Shown: positions 31,085 to 42,852, numbered from the stretch's first letter. The stretch is 64,000 nt of DNA from Actinopolyspora halophila DSM 43834 (GCF_000371785.1 NZ_AQUI01000002.1:3885276-3949275), one strand, 5' to 3'. The notes: a model not told the origin generated them from the letters alone. Numbers and translations are program-made.

Positions 31085-32173
<1,089 letters not shown>

Positions 32174-32278
32174 CGTCGACTCCTCTCTCGTGCCTTTCCG
32201 AAGATCTCCGGTCGTGTTGACGACCGGCGTGGTTCTCGCGGTGCCGGCGCGGACCCCACCCGAGCCACCGGCACCGCA

Positions 32279-32320
32279 GCGGGGTTCCGCCAAGCGAGCA
32301 CCTGCGCCAACCGAGTCCCC
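32279..32320. repeat. Family A repeat, 3' half only (A5)
   Basis: GGGGTTCCGCCAAGCGAGCA, then CCTGCGCCAACCGAG, a near-exact copy of the family A tail. Confidence 0.6.
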
Positions 32321-32350
32321 GGCAAGCCCTTCACCCGACGCGGACGCCCC

Positions 32351-32428
32351 GAGCCTGCGCAGTCGGCACCGCCGAAAGGGCGCCACACCAACGCGAGCGC
32401 TTACGAGCCTGCGCAGTCGGCACCGCCG
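32351..32428. repeat. 24-bp direct repeat pair
   Basis: The 24 bases at 32351-32374 (starting GAGCCTGCGCAGTCGG) recur exactly at 32405-32428, 30 bp apart. The second copy leads into the full family A element A6. Confidence 0.75.
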
Positions 32429-32548
32429 CGGGTTCTCTCGTGGTGCTCTCGCGAGGAAGGCCCGACGTGGCGTAGGTGGCCACTCGAGGTCGGGTACCCG
32501 GAGCGAGACCCCGCGAGAGGTTCCGCCAAGTGACCCACCAAGCAACCG
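32405..32548. repeat. Family A intergenic repeat, copy A6 (full)
   Basis: Nearly the same as A8 at 48541-48736, including CGGGTTCTCTCGTGGTGCTC and CTCGCGAGGAAGGCCCGACG, a GGCCCGAC/GTCGGG stem, and the GAGAGGTTCCGCCAAGTGA tail. Homology with A8 extends upstream through the CCAACGCG-GCGCTTACGAGCCT stretch. Confidence 0.75.
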
Positions 32549-32566
32549 GCACCGCCGACCTGCACA

Positions 32567-33565
32567 TCAACCACCCGGGAGCACCTGAACCTTCCGCCCA
32601 CTTCCCGCCCGGAACCCGCTGACGGCCTGCTCGTAGGAGTCGAGTCCGAAGGAGTGGGTGATCATGGTGTCGGCGTCCACCACCCCCGCACCCATGAGTT
32701 CGACCGCTCGCGCGTAGCTGTGCAGCACCGCCATGCTGCCGACGATGGTGATCTCGTCGTTGTAGACCCGGAAGGGGGAGAACGAGGCGGTGGCCTCGCC
32801 GGGGGCCACGCCGAACTGCTGGAAGGTCCCACCACGGCGCACCCGGGTGAGCCCGTCCTCGATGGCCGGGATCGCGCCGGTGCAGTCCACCACCACTTCC
32901 CAACCGTCCGAACGGTGCAGCCGGGCCGCTTCCGTGCTCGTCGCGTCCGCGCCGAGCCGCTCGGCCACTCGCAGCCGCTCCTCGTTGAGGTCCACGACCG
33001 AGACCGAGACGGCGCCGTTGCGCTTCGCGAGCTGGAGCATCAGCAGCCCCATGGTGCCCGCCCCGTAGATGAGGTAGTGCTCACCGAGCTCACGGGGAAG
33101 CCGGTCGAAACCGCGCACCGCGCAGGACAGCGGCTCGATCAGCGCGGCGTGCGCGGTGGTGACTCCCTCCGGCAGCCGGTGGCAGTTGGCGGCCGGGGCC
33201 AGCGCGTACTGGGCGCAGGCACCGTCGCGGGTGACCCCGATGGCGTTCCAGTTCTCGCACAGGTTGCCGCGTCCCGCCTCGCACTGGCGGCAGGAACCGC
33301 AGAACAACGAGGGGTCCACGGCCACCTGGTCGCCGACCCGCGGCCCGGAGACCGCGTCGCCGGTGGCAACGACCGTTCCGGCGAACTCGTGGCCGGGAAC
33401 GATCGGGTAAGGCGCCGGGGCGAAGTCCCCGTCGAGTATGTGGATGTCGGTACCGCAGATACCGCAGGCGTCCACCTCGACGACGACCTGACCGGCGCCT
33501 GGGGTCGGGTCAGCGACGGTGGTTACCGACATCTCGCCCGGCTTCTCGATGACTACCGCACGCAT
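32567..33565 (-). CDS. Zinc-dependent alcohol/polyol dehydrogenase (MDR)
   Basis: A 332-residue medium-chain dehydrogenase. Catalytic zinc ligands sit in CGICGTDIHI and GHEFAG; the structural zinc tetrad is CGSCRQCEAGRGNLC. The nucleotide fold has YGAGTMGLLMLQLA. ATG 33565 has AGAGGAG about 10 nt upstream and starts just after the DeoR gene stop. The context suggests oxidation of an imported polyol to a ketose; threonine or other alcohols cannot be excluded. Confidence 0.88.
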   Translation of the reverse strand: MRAVVIEKPGEMSVTTVADPTPGAGQVVVEVDACGICGTDIHILDGDFAPAPYPIVPGHEFAGTVVATGDAVSGPRVGDQVAVDPSLFCGSCRQCEAGRGNLCENWNAIGVTRDGACAQYALAPAANCHRLPEGVTTAHAALIEPLSCAVRGFDRLPRELGEHYLIYGAGTMGLLMLQLAKRNGAVSVSVVDLNEERLRVAERLGADATSTEAARLHRSDGWEVVVDCTGAIPAIEDGLTRVRRGGTFQQFGVAPGEATASFSPFRVYNDEITIVGSMAVLHSYARAVELMGAGVVDADTMITHSFGLDSYEQAVSGFRAGSGRKVQVLPGG

Positions 33566-33569
33566 GGGT

Positions 33570-34406
33570 TCAATCGCTCCTCTGGGGCTGGGGGACGTCA
33601 CCGGGAAAGTCCTCGGCCGCGGGCACGGGGGTGACCCGCACCTCGGTGCCGTGCTCCCGGATCGCTGCTATCTCCTCGGCCGGGGTGGCCTCGTCGGTCA
33701 CCACCAGGTCGTAGGCGTCGACGCCGCCGTGCGCGTAGGTGGCCGTCTTGCCGAACTTGGAATGGTCGACCAGCAGCACGCTGCGTTCCGCTGCCGCGCA
33801 CATGGCCTCTTTGATCTCGGCGAATTCCTGTATCGGGTGGAAAAGCCGCCCCTGGGCGACCGCGGTCGCCGAGGTCACGGCCAGGTCGGCACGCAATCGC
33901 GAGAGCCCGCGCAGCACGTCCGGGCCGGTGCACGAGTCGAACTCCTCGCGGAAGCGCCCACCGATCATCAGCACCTCTCGCCTGCCTCCGGACAGGGCGC
34001 GGGCCACTCCGAACGAGTTGGTGGCAGCGGTCAACCGCTCGATTCCCGTGAGTCTCCGGGCGAACGGCAGCAGCGTGCTGGAGTCGTCCAGGATCACCGT
34101 GCTGTCCGAACGCACCTCCCCCGCGGAAGCCGCTGCCATGGCCTCCTTCTCGGCCACGTGCAGCCCCACCCGGAACCGGGTCGCTGTTTCCATGGTCAGC
34201 GAGGGGAACGACTCCACCCGGCCGCGGAACTTGCGCAGCAGGTGCCTGGCGGCGAGATCGTCCAGATCGCGGTGCATCGTCATCAGACTCACCCCGAAGC
34301 GTGCTGCCAGTTCGGCTATGCGGGCTCGTCCGCTGTCGACGACGAAGCGCAGGACCTCCTGCCTGCGCTGTTCCACTGCTGCTTCCGACGGCCGGGCGGC
34401 GCCCAT
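33570..34406 (-). CDS. DeoR-family sugar-operon regulator
   Basis: A 278-residue repressor. N-terminal helix-turn-helix RIAELAARFGVSLMTMHRDL (29-48) and the C-terminal DeoR effector domain with LDDSSTLLPFARRL, NSF and LLVDHSKFGK. Family members bind phosphosugars. The start at 34406 follows AGAGGT. It lies inside the polyol operon, 24 bp after the upstream dehydrogenase, and most likely controls the operon promoter near 38850. Confidence 0.9.
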   Translation of the reverse strand: MGAARPSEAAVEQRRQEVLRFVVDSGRARIAELAARFGVSLMTMHRDLDDLAARHLLRKFRGRVESFPSLTMETATRFRVGLHVAEKEAMAAASAGEVRSDSTVILDDSSTLLPFARRLTGIERLTAATNSFGVARALSGGRREVLMIGGRFREEFDSCTGPDVLRGLSRLRADLAVTSATAVAQGRLFHPIQEFAEIKEAMCAAAERSVLLVDHSKFGKTATYAHGGVDAYDLVVTDEATPAEEIAAIREHGTEVRVTPVPAAEDFPGDVPQPQRSD

Positions 34407-34430
34407 GGGACCTCTGCCTTTCGCTCGCGG

Positions 34431-35465
34431 CTACTCCTGCGGATGCACCACGGCCTTGACCACCGTCTCGTCCCGCGCGGACGCGGTGAGGGCCTCGGGA
34501 ACCCCGTCCAGTCCGAAACGGTGTGTGACGAGCCTGTCCAGCTCCACCGAGCCGGAGGCGGCGAGCGCTATGGCGGTCGGCCAGGTATTGGCGTACCGGA
34601 AGGTACCCGTCACCTCGATCTCCCTGGTCTGCACGTGGGACAGCGGTAGCGGGAGCTCGTCACCGCCCATGCCGACGAAGACCACTCGTCCGGCACGGCC
34701 GACGGTGCGCACCGCCTCCGCCGCCGCGGTGGGGTTGCCGGAGCACTCCAGCAGCACGTCGGGCTCGTAGCCGAACTCGGCGAGCGAGCTGTGCCGGACG
34801 TTCACGGCCGTGCAGCCGGTCAGCTCCTCGGCCGTGCGCAGCCTGTGATCGACGACGTCGGTGACCACGATCTCGGCGGCTCCGAACGCGCGAGCGGTCT
34901 GGGCGGCGAGCAGCCCTACGGGGCCCGCTCCGGTGACCAGCACCCGCGCGCCCGGCGATATCCGCGCCTTGCGGCAGGCCCACACGGCGACCGAGAGCGG
35001 TTCGATCAGCGCGGCGGCCTCGTCGGACAGCTCATCCGGGACCGGGTAGACGAACTGCTCGTGCAGCGTGACGTACTCGCTGAAGGCCCCGTCCACCGGC
35101 GGGGTCGCGAAGAACCGCACCTCGGGGCACAGGTTGTAGCGTCCCGAGCGGCACTCGTGGCAGGCGAGACAGGGCACCCCCGGTTCGAGGGAAACCCTGG
35201 TGCCCGGCTCCCGCCCGGTGACCTCGGAGCCGCGGGCCACGATCGTCCCGGAGGCCTCGTGCCCCAGGACCAGCGGCTCGCGGACCACGAACTCACCGAC
35301 CCGGCCCCGCTCGTAGTAGTGCGTGTCCGAACCGCAGGTCCCCACCGCCGACACCCGCACCAGCACCTCGTGCGGGCCCGGTTCCGGAACCGGACGCCGC
35401 TCGACGACGACGTCCTCGACCGCGCGCAGCACAGAGACACGCATGGATTCCGTTGATTCGGTCAT
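34431..35465 (-). CDS. Zinc-dependent sorbitol/xylitol dehydrogenase-like protein (MDR)
   Basis: A 344-residue dehydrogenase. CGSDTHYYERGRVG and GHEASG hold the catalytic zinc ligands; the HYY-RG-GxFVV context is typical of sorbitol/xylitol dehydrogenases. The structural zinc motif is CLACHECRSGRYNLC and the NAD site is TGAGPVGLLAA. ATG 35465 overlaps the permease stop (ATGA); an internal ATG eight codons later is possible. Second MDR enzyme of the operon. Confidence 0.9.
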   Translation of the reverse strand: MTESTESMRVSVLRAVEDVVVERRPVPEPGPHEVLVRVSAVGTCGSDTHYYERGRVGEFVVREPLVLGHEASGTIVARGSEVTGREPGTRVSLEPGVPCLACHECRSGRYNLCPEVRFFATPPVDGAFSEYVTLHEQFVYPVPDELSDEAAALIEPLSVAVWACRKARISPGARVLVTGAGPVGLLAAQTARAFGAAEIVVTDVVDHRLRTAEELTGCTAVNVRHSSLAEFGYEPDVLLECSGNPTAAAEAVRTVGRAGRVVFVGMGGDELPLPLSHVQTREIEVTGTFRYANTWPTAIALAASGSVELDRLVTHRFGLDGVPEALTASARDETVVKAVVHPQE

Positions 35466-36421
35466 TCTCCAGTCACCGCTCCAAGGGTCAGGCCGGTTAC
35501 CAACCACCGGCGAACTGCCAGTCCCGCCAACATCATCGGGACCACGACGAAGGTGCCGATCGCGCAGAGCTGGCCCCAGTCGATTCCGGCCTGGGTGACC
35601 AGCTGGCTGGCCGCTATCGGCAGGGTTTGCGAGTCCGGGCCGCTGAACACGAGAGCGAAGGCGTAATCGTTCCACGCGAACACGAGGCACAGCACGAACG
35701 TGGTGACCAGGCCGGGTTTGGTCAGCGGCAGGGCGACGTGCCGGAACGCCTGCCACCTGGTGCAGCCCTCGACCAGCGCGGACTCCTCCAGAGCCGGGGG
35801 AAGGTCGGAGAAGAACGAGCTCAGCAGCCAGATCGCGAAGGGGAGGTTGAACGTCATGTAGGCCAGCACCAGACCGGGGATCGTGTCGATCAGGCCGACC
35901 TGGCGGAACATCAGGAACAGCGGCAGCACCACGGCGGCGATGGGGGCCATTCGCGTGGAGATGATCCAGAAGGACAGGTGCCTCTTGCCGCGCATTTCGC
36001 TGCGGGCCAGCCCGTACCCGGCCGGTGCTCCCAGGACCACGGACAGCACGGCGGACAGCCCGGCCGCGGCCACGCTGTGCCACAGGTACGGGATCAGCTC
36101 GTTGCCCCCGGTGAACAGCCCCGCGTAGTGCTCCCCGGTCGGGGTGAACGACCAGCTCGGTTCGGCCGAGGTGATGGCCGTGGCCGGCTTGAACGAGGAC
36201 AGCACCATCCACACGAGCGGAACCAGCGTCCACAGCAACGCGAGGACGAGCACCACGAGGATCACGATCCTGGTGCCCGTGCCGGTCCGGTCCAGCGGAC
36301 TCGACCGCGAGCCCCCGCGAGGCGCTCGCCTCGTGCTCGCGGGGCGCTTCCCCTGCTCGGCGGTTTCCCGTTGCCCCGCCGATTCCGCCCGGCGGGGGTT
36401 CGGGGTGTCCAGCACGCTCAT
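35462..36421 (-). CDS. Sugar ABC transporter permease (MalG type)
   Basis: A 319-residue inner-membrane permease. A 50-residue charged N-terminus precedes the first helix (IVILVVLVLALLWTLVP). The EAA loop EESALVEGCTRWQAFRHVALP contacts the ATPase. Six membrane helices are evident. ATG 36421 overlaps the upstream permease stop (ATGA). Confidence 0.93.
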   Translation of the reverse strand: MSVLDTPNPRRAESAGQRETAEQGKRPASTRRAPRGGSRSSPLDRTGTGTRIVILVVLVLALLWTLVPLVWMVLSSFKPATAITSAEPSWSFTPTGEHYAGLFTGGNELIPYLWHSVAAAGLSAVLSVVLGAPAGYGLARSEMRGKRHLSFWIISTRMAPIAAVVLPLFLMFRQVGLIDTIPGLVLAYMTFNLPFAIWLLSSFFSDLPPALEESALVEGCTRWQAFRHVALPLTKPGLVTTFVLCLVFAWNDYAFALVFSGPDSQTLPIAASQLVTQAGIDWGQLCAIGTFVVVPMMLAGLAVRRWLVTGLTLGAVTGE

Positions 36422-37341
36422 CTGGCGAGTCCCTTCCTGTCCAGCATCCGCACGAACAGCCGAGCCACCACTATGGAGGCGAACAGCATCGCCAACCCGA
36501 CGACGGCGGCGTAGCCGAAGTCGAAGAACCGGAAGGCCGTCTCGTACAACCGAACCGGGACGATCTTGGTCGCGTTGGCCGGACCGCCGTTGGTGGTGAC
36601 CCAGATGATGTCGAAGTAGCGGATCGCGTCCATCGCGCGGATCAACAGCGCGACCAGCAGCACGTTGGATATCGAGGGCAGCACTATGTGCCGCAGCGTC
36701 TGCCAGCGCCCGGCGCCGTCCAGCGCGGCCGCTTCGCGCAGGGTGGGCGGCACGGCGGAGAGCCCGGCCAGGGTGATCAGCGCGATCAGCGGTGTCCACT
36801 CCCAGACGTCCATGGCCACCACGGCGGCGAAGGCAGTGAAGGTGTCTCCCAGCAGGTCTCCGTCGTAGCCGATCCGCTCCAGCAACCAGGTGTAGAGCCC
36901 GAACGTCGGATCGGTGAGGAACCTGCCCAACAACCCCACTATCACCGGGGCGACGAACATGGGCAGCAGCAGCAGACTCAGCACGAGATTGCGCCCGCGG
37001 ACGAGACGCCACACGCACAGCGCCAGCACCACGCCGAGCACCATTTCCAGCCCCAGCGTCAGCGCGAAGTAGCCCGCCGTCCGCAGCCAGAACCAGCCCA
37101 TGTCGGGGTCGGTGAAAAAGCGCCCCCAGTTCTTCAGCCCGGCGAAGTCCAACCGCATCCCACCGAGCAGCCGAACATCGCTGAAGCTCATCACCACGAT
37201 GGTGAGAAACGGCAGCACGGTCAGCGCTGCCAGTGGAACGATCCCGGGAAGCATCATGCGCCCGGTGAATCCGACATGACGCGACGCCGCCCCGTTCCGC
37301 CTGCGTTTCAACGGCTCTCGCACGTCCTCGGAAGCGTTCAT
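36418..37341 (-). CDS. Sugar ABC transporter permease (MalF type)
   Basis: A 307-residue permease with six hydrophobic segments and the EAA loop REAAALDGAGRWQTLRHIVLP. ATG 37341 overlaps the binding-protein stop (ATGA); five residues upstream are possible but not needed. It pairs with the MalG-type protein. Confidence 0.93.
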   Translation of the reverse strand: MNASEDVREPLKRRRNGAASRHVGFTGRMMLPGIVPLAALTVLPFLTIVVMSFSDVRLLGGMRLDFAGLKNWGRFFTDPDMGWFWLRTAGYFALTLGLEMVLGVVLALCVWRLVRGRNLVLSLLLLPMFVAPVIVGLLGRFLTDPTFGLYTWLLERIGYDGDLLGDTFTAFAAVVAMDVWEWTPLIALITLAGLSAVPPTLREAAALDGAGRWQTLRHIVLPSISNVLLVALLIRAMDAIRYFDIIWVTTNGGPANATKIVPVRLYETAFRFFDFGYAAVVGLAMLFASIVVARLFVRMLDRKGLAR

Positions 37342-38807
37342 TCCGCTGCCACCCACCCTCGGGAGACGATGCGGTCGATGTGGTCGCGCGCGTCACGCAT
37401 CGCCCCGCGTGGCGCGACGTCTCCGGCCAGCATCCTCGACAGCTCGGTGTATATCGCGGTGTCGCACTCGTTCCACATCGGAATCTTCGGGCGCAGTCCC
37501 GAGTACTCGGGTTTCCAGGCCTGCTGCACGGCGGGCGCGGTCAGCATGGTGGGCATCCCGCTCGGGCGTCGCTGTGCGCGCCGGACCTCGGGGGTCCGGT
37601 AGATGGAACTTCGTGTCGGGGTGGCCCCTCCGACCTCCCCGGTGAGGTTGCGCAGCTGGGTCTTGCGGGAGGTGGCCCACTTCAGGAAGAGCCAGGCCGC
37701 TGCCCGCTCGTTGGGAGCGGTGTTGCCGTTGATCGCGATCCCGGCCCCGCCGTACATGTTCGCCGACTTCGCCGGACCACTCGGCAGCGTGGTGTAGCCG
37801 ACCTTGCCGGGCAGGGACCGTTCGTTGTCAGCGGCGAACTCGTGCCAGTTCGGACACATCGCGACTCTGCCCGCGGCGAACGCCGCGCCGAGACCGGTCC
37901 AGTCCCACGTGGTGGAGGCGGGGTCGGCTATGGAGAGCAGCCTGCTGTAGAACTCGGCTCCGGCCAGGGCCTCCTCCGAGCCGAGCGCGCTCGGTCCCGG
38001 ATCGACCGCACCGAAGCGCCCGATGTGCTCCCCGTTCTCGAAGTACTGCCCACCGTGGGCGAACAGCACGTTGGAGAAGTCGCACATCAGGGAGTCGTGC
38101 TGTTTGGCCTGGTGCCCGGTGCCGTAGGAGACCTCGTCGACGTTGTCGTTGAACCACTCGGCGATCCGGTAGTACTCCTCCCAGGTCCGCTGTGGCCCCG
38201 GGGTCGGATCGAATCCCAGATCGTTCGCCATCCGGTCGTGGTAGGCCTCGAACAGGTCCTTGCGGTACTGCCAGATCATCGTCGCGCAGTCGTAGGGCAA
38301 CGCGAGCACCCGGTCTCCCCCGCCGAATCGGCCCGAGACGTCCATCTGCAGCGGGAAGAAGTCGGCCAGGTCCGAGTCGTCCCCCGGCAGCGAGTCGTCG
38401 GAAGCCGGTTCCCGCAGGTCGACCAGTCCGTCCGCGTAGGGTGCCAGCACCTGGTAGGAGTCGGCGTAGATGATCTGGTACTGGGACTGCCCCGAGGCCA
38501 GGTCGAGCGCGACCTTCTGCACCAGCGCGGACAGTTCCAGGGTCACGATGTTGACGTGGATCCCGGTCAGCGCGGTGAAGCGCTCCGCGTCGGCCGCTAT
38601 GGCACTGGTCGGGGCGGTGTTCTCGGAGACGAAGTTGAGCGTGCACCCCGCGAACTGCCTCCACGGATCGGCGGTGTCGCGTCGTCGCACGTCGCTGCGT
38701 GTGGCGCAGCCGTTCAGCAAACCTCCGGCCGCGAAGGCGGCTCCGCCCGCGAGCGCACCTCCGAGGGTGCGTCTCCTGCTGATCACGGACGGTTCCTGAT
38801 CGACCAT
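37338..38807 (-). CDS. Sugar/polyol ABC transporter substrate-binding lipoprotein
   Basis: A 489-residue solute-binding protein. A twin-arginine-like start (RRRTLGG, 11-17) leads into a hydrophobic stretch ending in the lipobox LLNGC (Cys34), so it is a lipoprotein, perhaps Tat-exported. The rest is a cluster-B type sugar-binding fold with PYDCATMIWQYRKDLF and GRVAMCPNWHEFA. ATG 38807 follows GGGAGGG. First gene of the operon; the substrate is inferred as a polyol or sugar from the dehydrogenases. Confidence 0.92.
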   Translation of the reverse strand: MVDQEPSVISRRRTLGGALAGGAAFAAGGLLNGCATRSDVRRRDTADPWRQFAGCTLNFVSENTAPTSAIAADAERFTALTGIHVNIVTLELSALVQKVALDLASGQSQYQIIYADSYQVLAPYADGLVDLREPASDDSLPGDDSDLADFFPLQMDVSGRFGGGDRVLALPYDCATMIWQYRKDLFEAYHDRMANDLGFDPTPGPQRTWEEYYRIAEWFNDNVDEVSYGTGHQAKQHDSLMCDFSNVLFAHGGQYFENGEHIGRFGAVDPGPSALGSEEALAGAEFYSRLLSIADPASTTWDWTGLGAAFAAGRVAMCPNWHEFAADNERSLPGKVGYTTLPSGPAKSANMYGGAGIAINGNTAPNERAAAWLFLKWATSRKTQLRNLTGEVGGATPTRSSIYRTPEVRRAQRRPSGMPTMLTAPAVQQAWKPEYSGLRPKIPMWNECDTAIYTELSRMLAGDVAPRGAMRDARDHIDRIVSRGWVAAE

Positions 38808-38847
38808 CAGCCCTCCCGACACTCACTCTTGTGTGTGATGCGCGTCA

Positions 38848-38876
38848 TTCTTATCAAAGAAGCATCACTTTGTTAA
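38848..38876 (-). promoter_or_regulatory. Polyol operon promoter with overlapping palindromic operator
   Basis: On the minus strand TTAACA and TAAGAA are spaced exactly 17 bp. The palindrome TTATCAAAG-N8-CTTTGTTAA (38851-38876, one mismatch per arm pair) covers both boxes. This AT-rich patch stands out in GC-rich DNA and is a good DeoR-type operator candidate for the regulator at 33570-34406. Confidence 0.6.
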
Positions 38877-38990
38877 CACTTTCTGCGATATCTATTCGTC
38901 GGTCGCGCGGCGCCGACACCTCCCGGCGGCGCGGCACGACCGGCACGCACCCGGGTGATGAGGCATCGTCACGGGCGGAGAGGAGGGACG

Positions 38991-40457
38991 ATGGCGCCGG
39001 ACCCGATCTCGCGGGGAAGCGACGAAGCCGAAGTGGCGATCGTCGGAACGGGACCGAACGGCCTGGCCGCGGGCGTGCTGCTGGCCCGCAGCGGTCTGCG
39101 GGTTCACCTCCACGAGGCGGCGGAACAACCGGGCGGCGGACTGCGCTCGGCGCGGCTCTTCGACAGCTCGGTGACCCACGACATCTGCTCGGCGGTACAC
39201 CCGATGACCGCCTCGCCCTTCTTCCACCACTTCGGACCGGTCCGGGACGGAGTCCGGATGCACACCCCGGTGATCAGCTACGCGCACCCCCTGGAGGAAG
39301 GCGAAACCGCGCTGGCCTACCGCGATCTGTCCGAAACCAGCGCACGTCTGGGAGCGGACGGGCCCAGCTGGCACCGACTCATGCGGCCGCTGCTGGAACA
39401 CACCGGACGAGTCACCGAAACGATGCTGTCCGACCTGCGGAGACCACCGTCCCCCCGCGCAGCCCTACTGATCGCGGAGCGGATGCTGCGACACGGCACT
39501 CCGCTGCCCTCGGGGTTCCGCGGGAAGAAGGCCCCCGCGCTCTTCGCCGGAGTGGCCGCGCACGCGGGCAGCCCACCGCCCGACCCCGCGGGAGTCGGTG
39601 TCGGACTGCTGCTGGGACATCTCGCGCACACGAAGGGCTGGCCGGTCCCCGAAGGGGGGAGCCACCGCATAGCCGTGGCCATGCTCGACGATCTGCTGGC
39701 ACACGGCGCACGCGTGCACACCGGACACCCGATCGAGGACCTGCGACAACTGCGCTCGGCACGCGCGATCCTGCTCGACGTGGCCCCGCGCGGACTGCTG
39801 ACCATGGCGGGAACGCTGCTCCCGGACGGCTATCGCAGGCAGCTGGAGCGCTACCGCTACGGAACGGCGGCGGCCAAGGCCGACTTCCTGGTCTCCGAAC
39901 CGGTCCCGTGGCGGAATCCCGAGATCGCGCGGGCGGGCACAGCGCATCTCGGCGGGACGGCCGACAGGATTCGCGTGGTCGAAGGGGCCACCGCCCGCGG
40001 CGAACCGGTGCCGGACCCGTTCGTGCTGGTCTCCGAACCGGGCAATGTGGACCCGACCAGGGCAGCACCCGGCAAGTACCCGGTCTGGGCCTACTGCCAC
40101 GTGCCCAACGGCGACACACGTGACCCGGTGGAACTCATCCGCGGCCGGATCGAGCACTACGCTCCCGGCTTCTCCGAGACGGTCCTGGAAAGCAGCGGAA
40201 CCTCGGCGGCGCGGCTCGCGGAGTACGACGCGAACTACCCAGGAGGCGACATAAGCACCGGAGCCGTGGACCTGCTCCAGACCCTGGCCCGCCCGGCGTT
40301 GCGGATCGTTCCCCACAGCACTCCGCTGCGGGGGGTCTACCTGTGTTCCGCCGCCACCCCGCCGGGGCCCGGGGTCCACGGCATGTGCGGCTACTGGGCG
40401 GCCAGGGCCGCGCTGCGCCGGGAGTTCGGAGTCAGGGGCCTCCCACCACTCGGCTAG
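38991..40457 (+). CDS. FAD-dependent oxidoreductase, phytoene-desaturase-like
   Basis: A 488-residue NAD(P)/FAD oxidoreductase of the CrtI/amine-oxidase-like superfamily. The dinucleotide motif is VAIVGTGPNGLAAGVLLARSG (about 15-35, with EAAEQPGGGLRS after it). The C-terminal FAD motif is LCSAATPPGPGVHGMCGYWAA. ATG 38991 follows AGGAGGGA. No carotenoid genes are nearby, so a carotenoid role is not supported. It is divergent from the polyol operon and may share its regulatory region. Confidence 0.85.
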   Translation: MAPDPISRGSDEAEVAIVGTGPNGLAAGVLLARSGLRVHLHEAAEQPGGGLRSARLFDSSVTHDICSAVHPMTASPFFHHFGPVRDGVRMHTPVISYAHPLEEGETALAYRDLSETSARLGADGPSWHRLMRPLLEHTGRVTETMLSDLRRPPSPRAALLIAERMLRHGTPLPSGFRGKKAPALFAGVAAHAGSPPPDPAGVGVGLLLGHLAHTKGWPVPEGGSHRIAVAMLDDLLAHGARVHTGHPIEDLRQLRSARAILLDVAPRGLLTMAGTLLPDGYRRQLERYRYGTAAAKADFLVSEPVPWRNPEIARAGTAHLGGTADRIRVVEGATARGEPVPDPFVLVSEPGNVDPTRAAPGKYPVWAYCHVPNGDTRDPVELIRGRIEHYAPGFSETVLESSGTSAARLAEYDANYPGGDISTGAVDLLQTLARPALRIVPHSTPLRGVYLCSAATPPGPGVHGMCGYWAARAALRREFGVRGLPPLG

Positions 40458-40494
40458 GGGGTCGGCGGTGCGGGCCGCTCGGGTGGCGCGAATC

Positions 40495-40543
40495 GGCGCC
40501 GCCGAGGTTCCGCCGAGCGAGCATCCACGCGAACCGAACCGAC
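40495..40543. repeat. Family A repeat, 3' half only (A7)
   Basis: GCCGAGGTTCCGCCGAGCGA, GCATCCACGCGAACCGAACC: the family A tail in the 120-bp gap between the convergent oxidoreductase and aroQ genes. Confidence 0.55.
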
Positions 40544-40577
40544 GCGGTCCCGCTGAGGAGCTCAGCCGAAAATCCGT

Positions 40578-42127
<1,550 letters not shown>

Positions 42128-42318
42128 TCACTGAAGTGTTCCGTTCGGGCTCTCGGAGCTTCGCCGGAGCGGAACCGCCCGCCGGGTCCCTGCTGCGGGA
42201 GACCCGGCATCGAACGGCCGCAGTGCTCAGCCTCCGAATGGTCTTCATATTGTCGCGCCGTCGTTCCGGGCAGGCGGAGGGTGGGTGATCGGCAGGGGAC
42301 CCGTCGCGGACACCCCCG

Positions 42319-42852
42319 CTACTCCGCGGGCACGCCGCCGGAGGCCGCGTCCTCCATGCGCAGGACCGCCCGCTCGACCACCGTTTCCGGGTCGAGCTCG
42401 TCGGTGTCGACCTCCCAGCCCGCGACCTCGCGGTACAGCGGCAGCCTGTCCCGCAGCAACGCCTGGAACGTCGCTCGCGGATTCACCCCGGTCAGCAGCG
42501 GTCGCGGAGCGGACAAACCGGTCCTGCGCACCCCTTCGGCGAATCCGACGGACAGGAACAGGACCGGACGCTCGGCCAGCAGTTTCCGGGTCCCCTCCGT
42601 CAGGACGGCTCCGCCTCCGAGAGCCAGCACTCCGGTGTGCTCCCCGAGCGCCTCGGCCACCGCGCGCTCCTCGATCTCGCGGAAGGCGGACTCGCCCTCC
42701 ACGGTGAAGATCTCCGGTATCGGCCTTCCGGCCAGCCGTTCCGCGTCCGAGTCGGTGTCGCGGAACGCGACGCCGAACCGTTCCGCCAACAGACGTCCGA
42801 CAACCGTTTTGCCCGCCCCGGGAGGGCCGACGATCACGAGCCGAGGGGTCAT
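42319..42852 (-). CDS. aroK: Shikimate kinase
   Basis: A 177-residue kinase. P-loop [11 protein letters not shown] (about 9-19), shikimate-binding DTDSDAER and RxxE in ESAFREIEE, and the GGGAV motif. The ATG at 42852 overlaps the aroC stop (ATGA). Confidence 0.95.
   Translation of the reverse strand: MTPRLVIVGPPGAGKTVVGRLLAERFGVAFRDTDSDAERLAGRPIPEIFTVEGESAFREIEERAVAEALGEHTGVLALGGGAVLTEGTRKLLAERPVLFLSVGFAEGVRRTGLSAPRPLLTGVNPRATFQALLRDRLPLYREVAGWEVDTDELDPETVVERAVLRMEDAASGGVPAE

Larger units (their letters stand above)
32174..32566. other. 393-bp repeat-filled gap inside the polyol operon
   Basis: No gene. It contains repeat fragments A5 (32279-32320), a pair of 24-bp direct repeats (32351-32374 and 32405-32428) and the full element A6 (32405-32548). 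The first half also holds the ATPase gene leader. Confidence 0.8.

Noticed and set aside
38991-40457. Carotenoid biosynthesis gene crtI
   Set aside because: Only superfamily-level motifs are visible and no other carotenoid genes are present.
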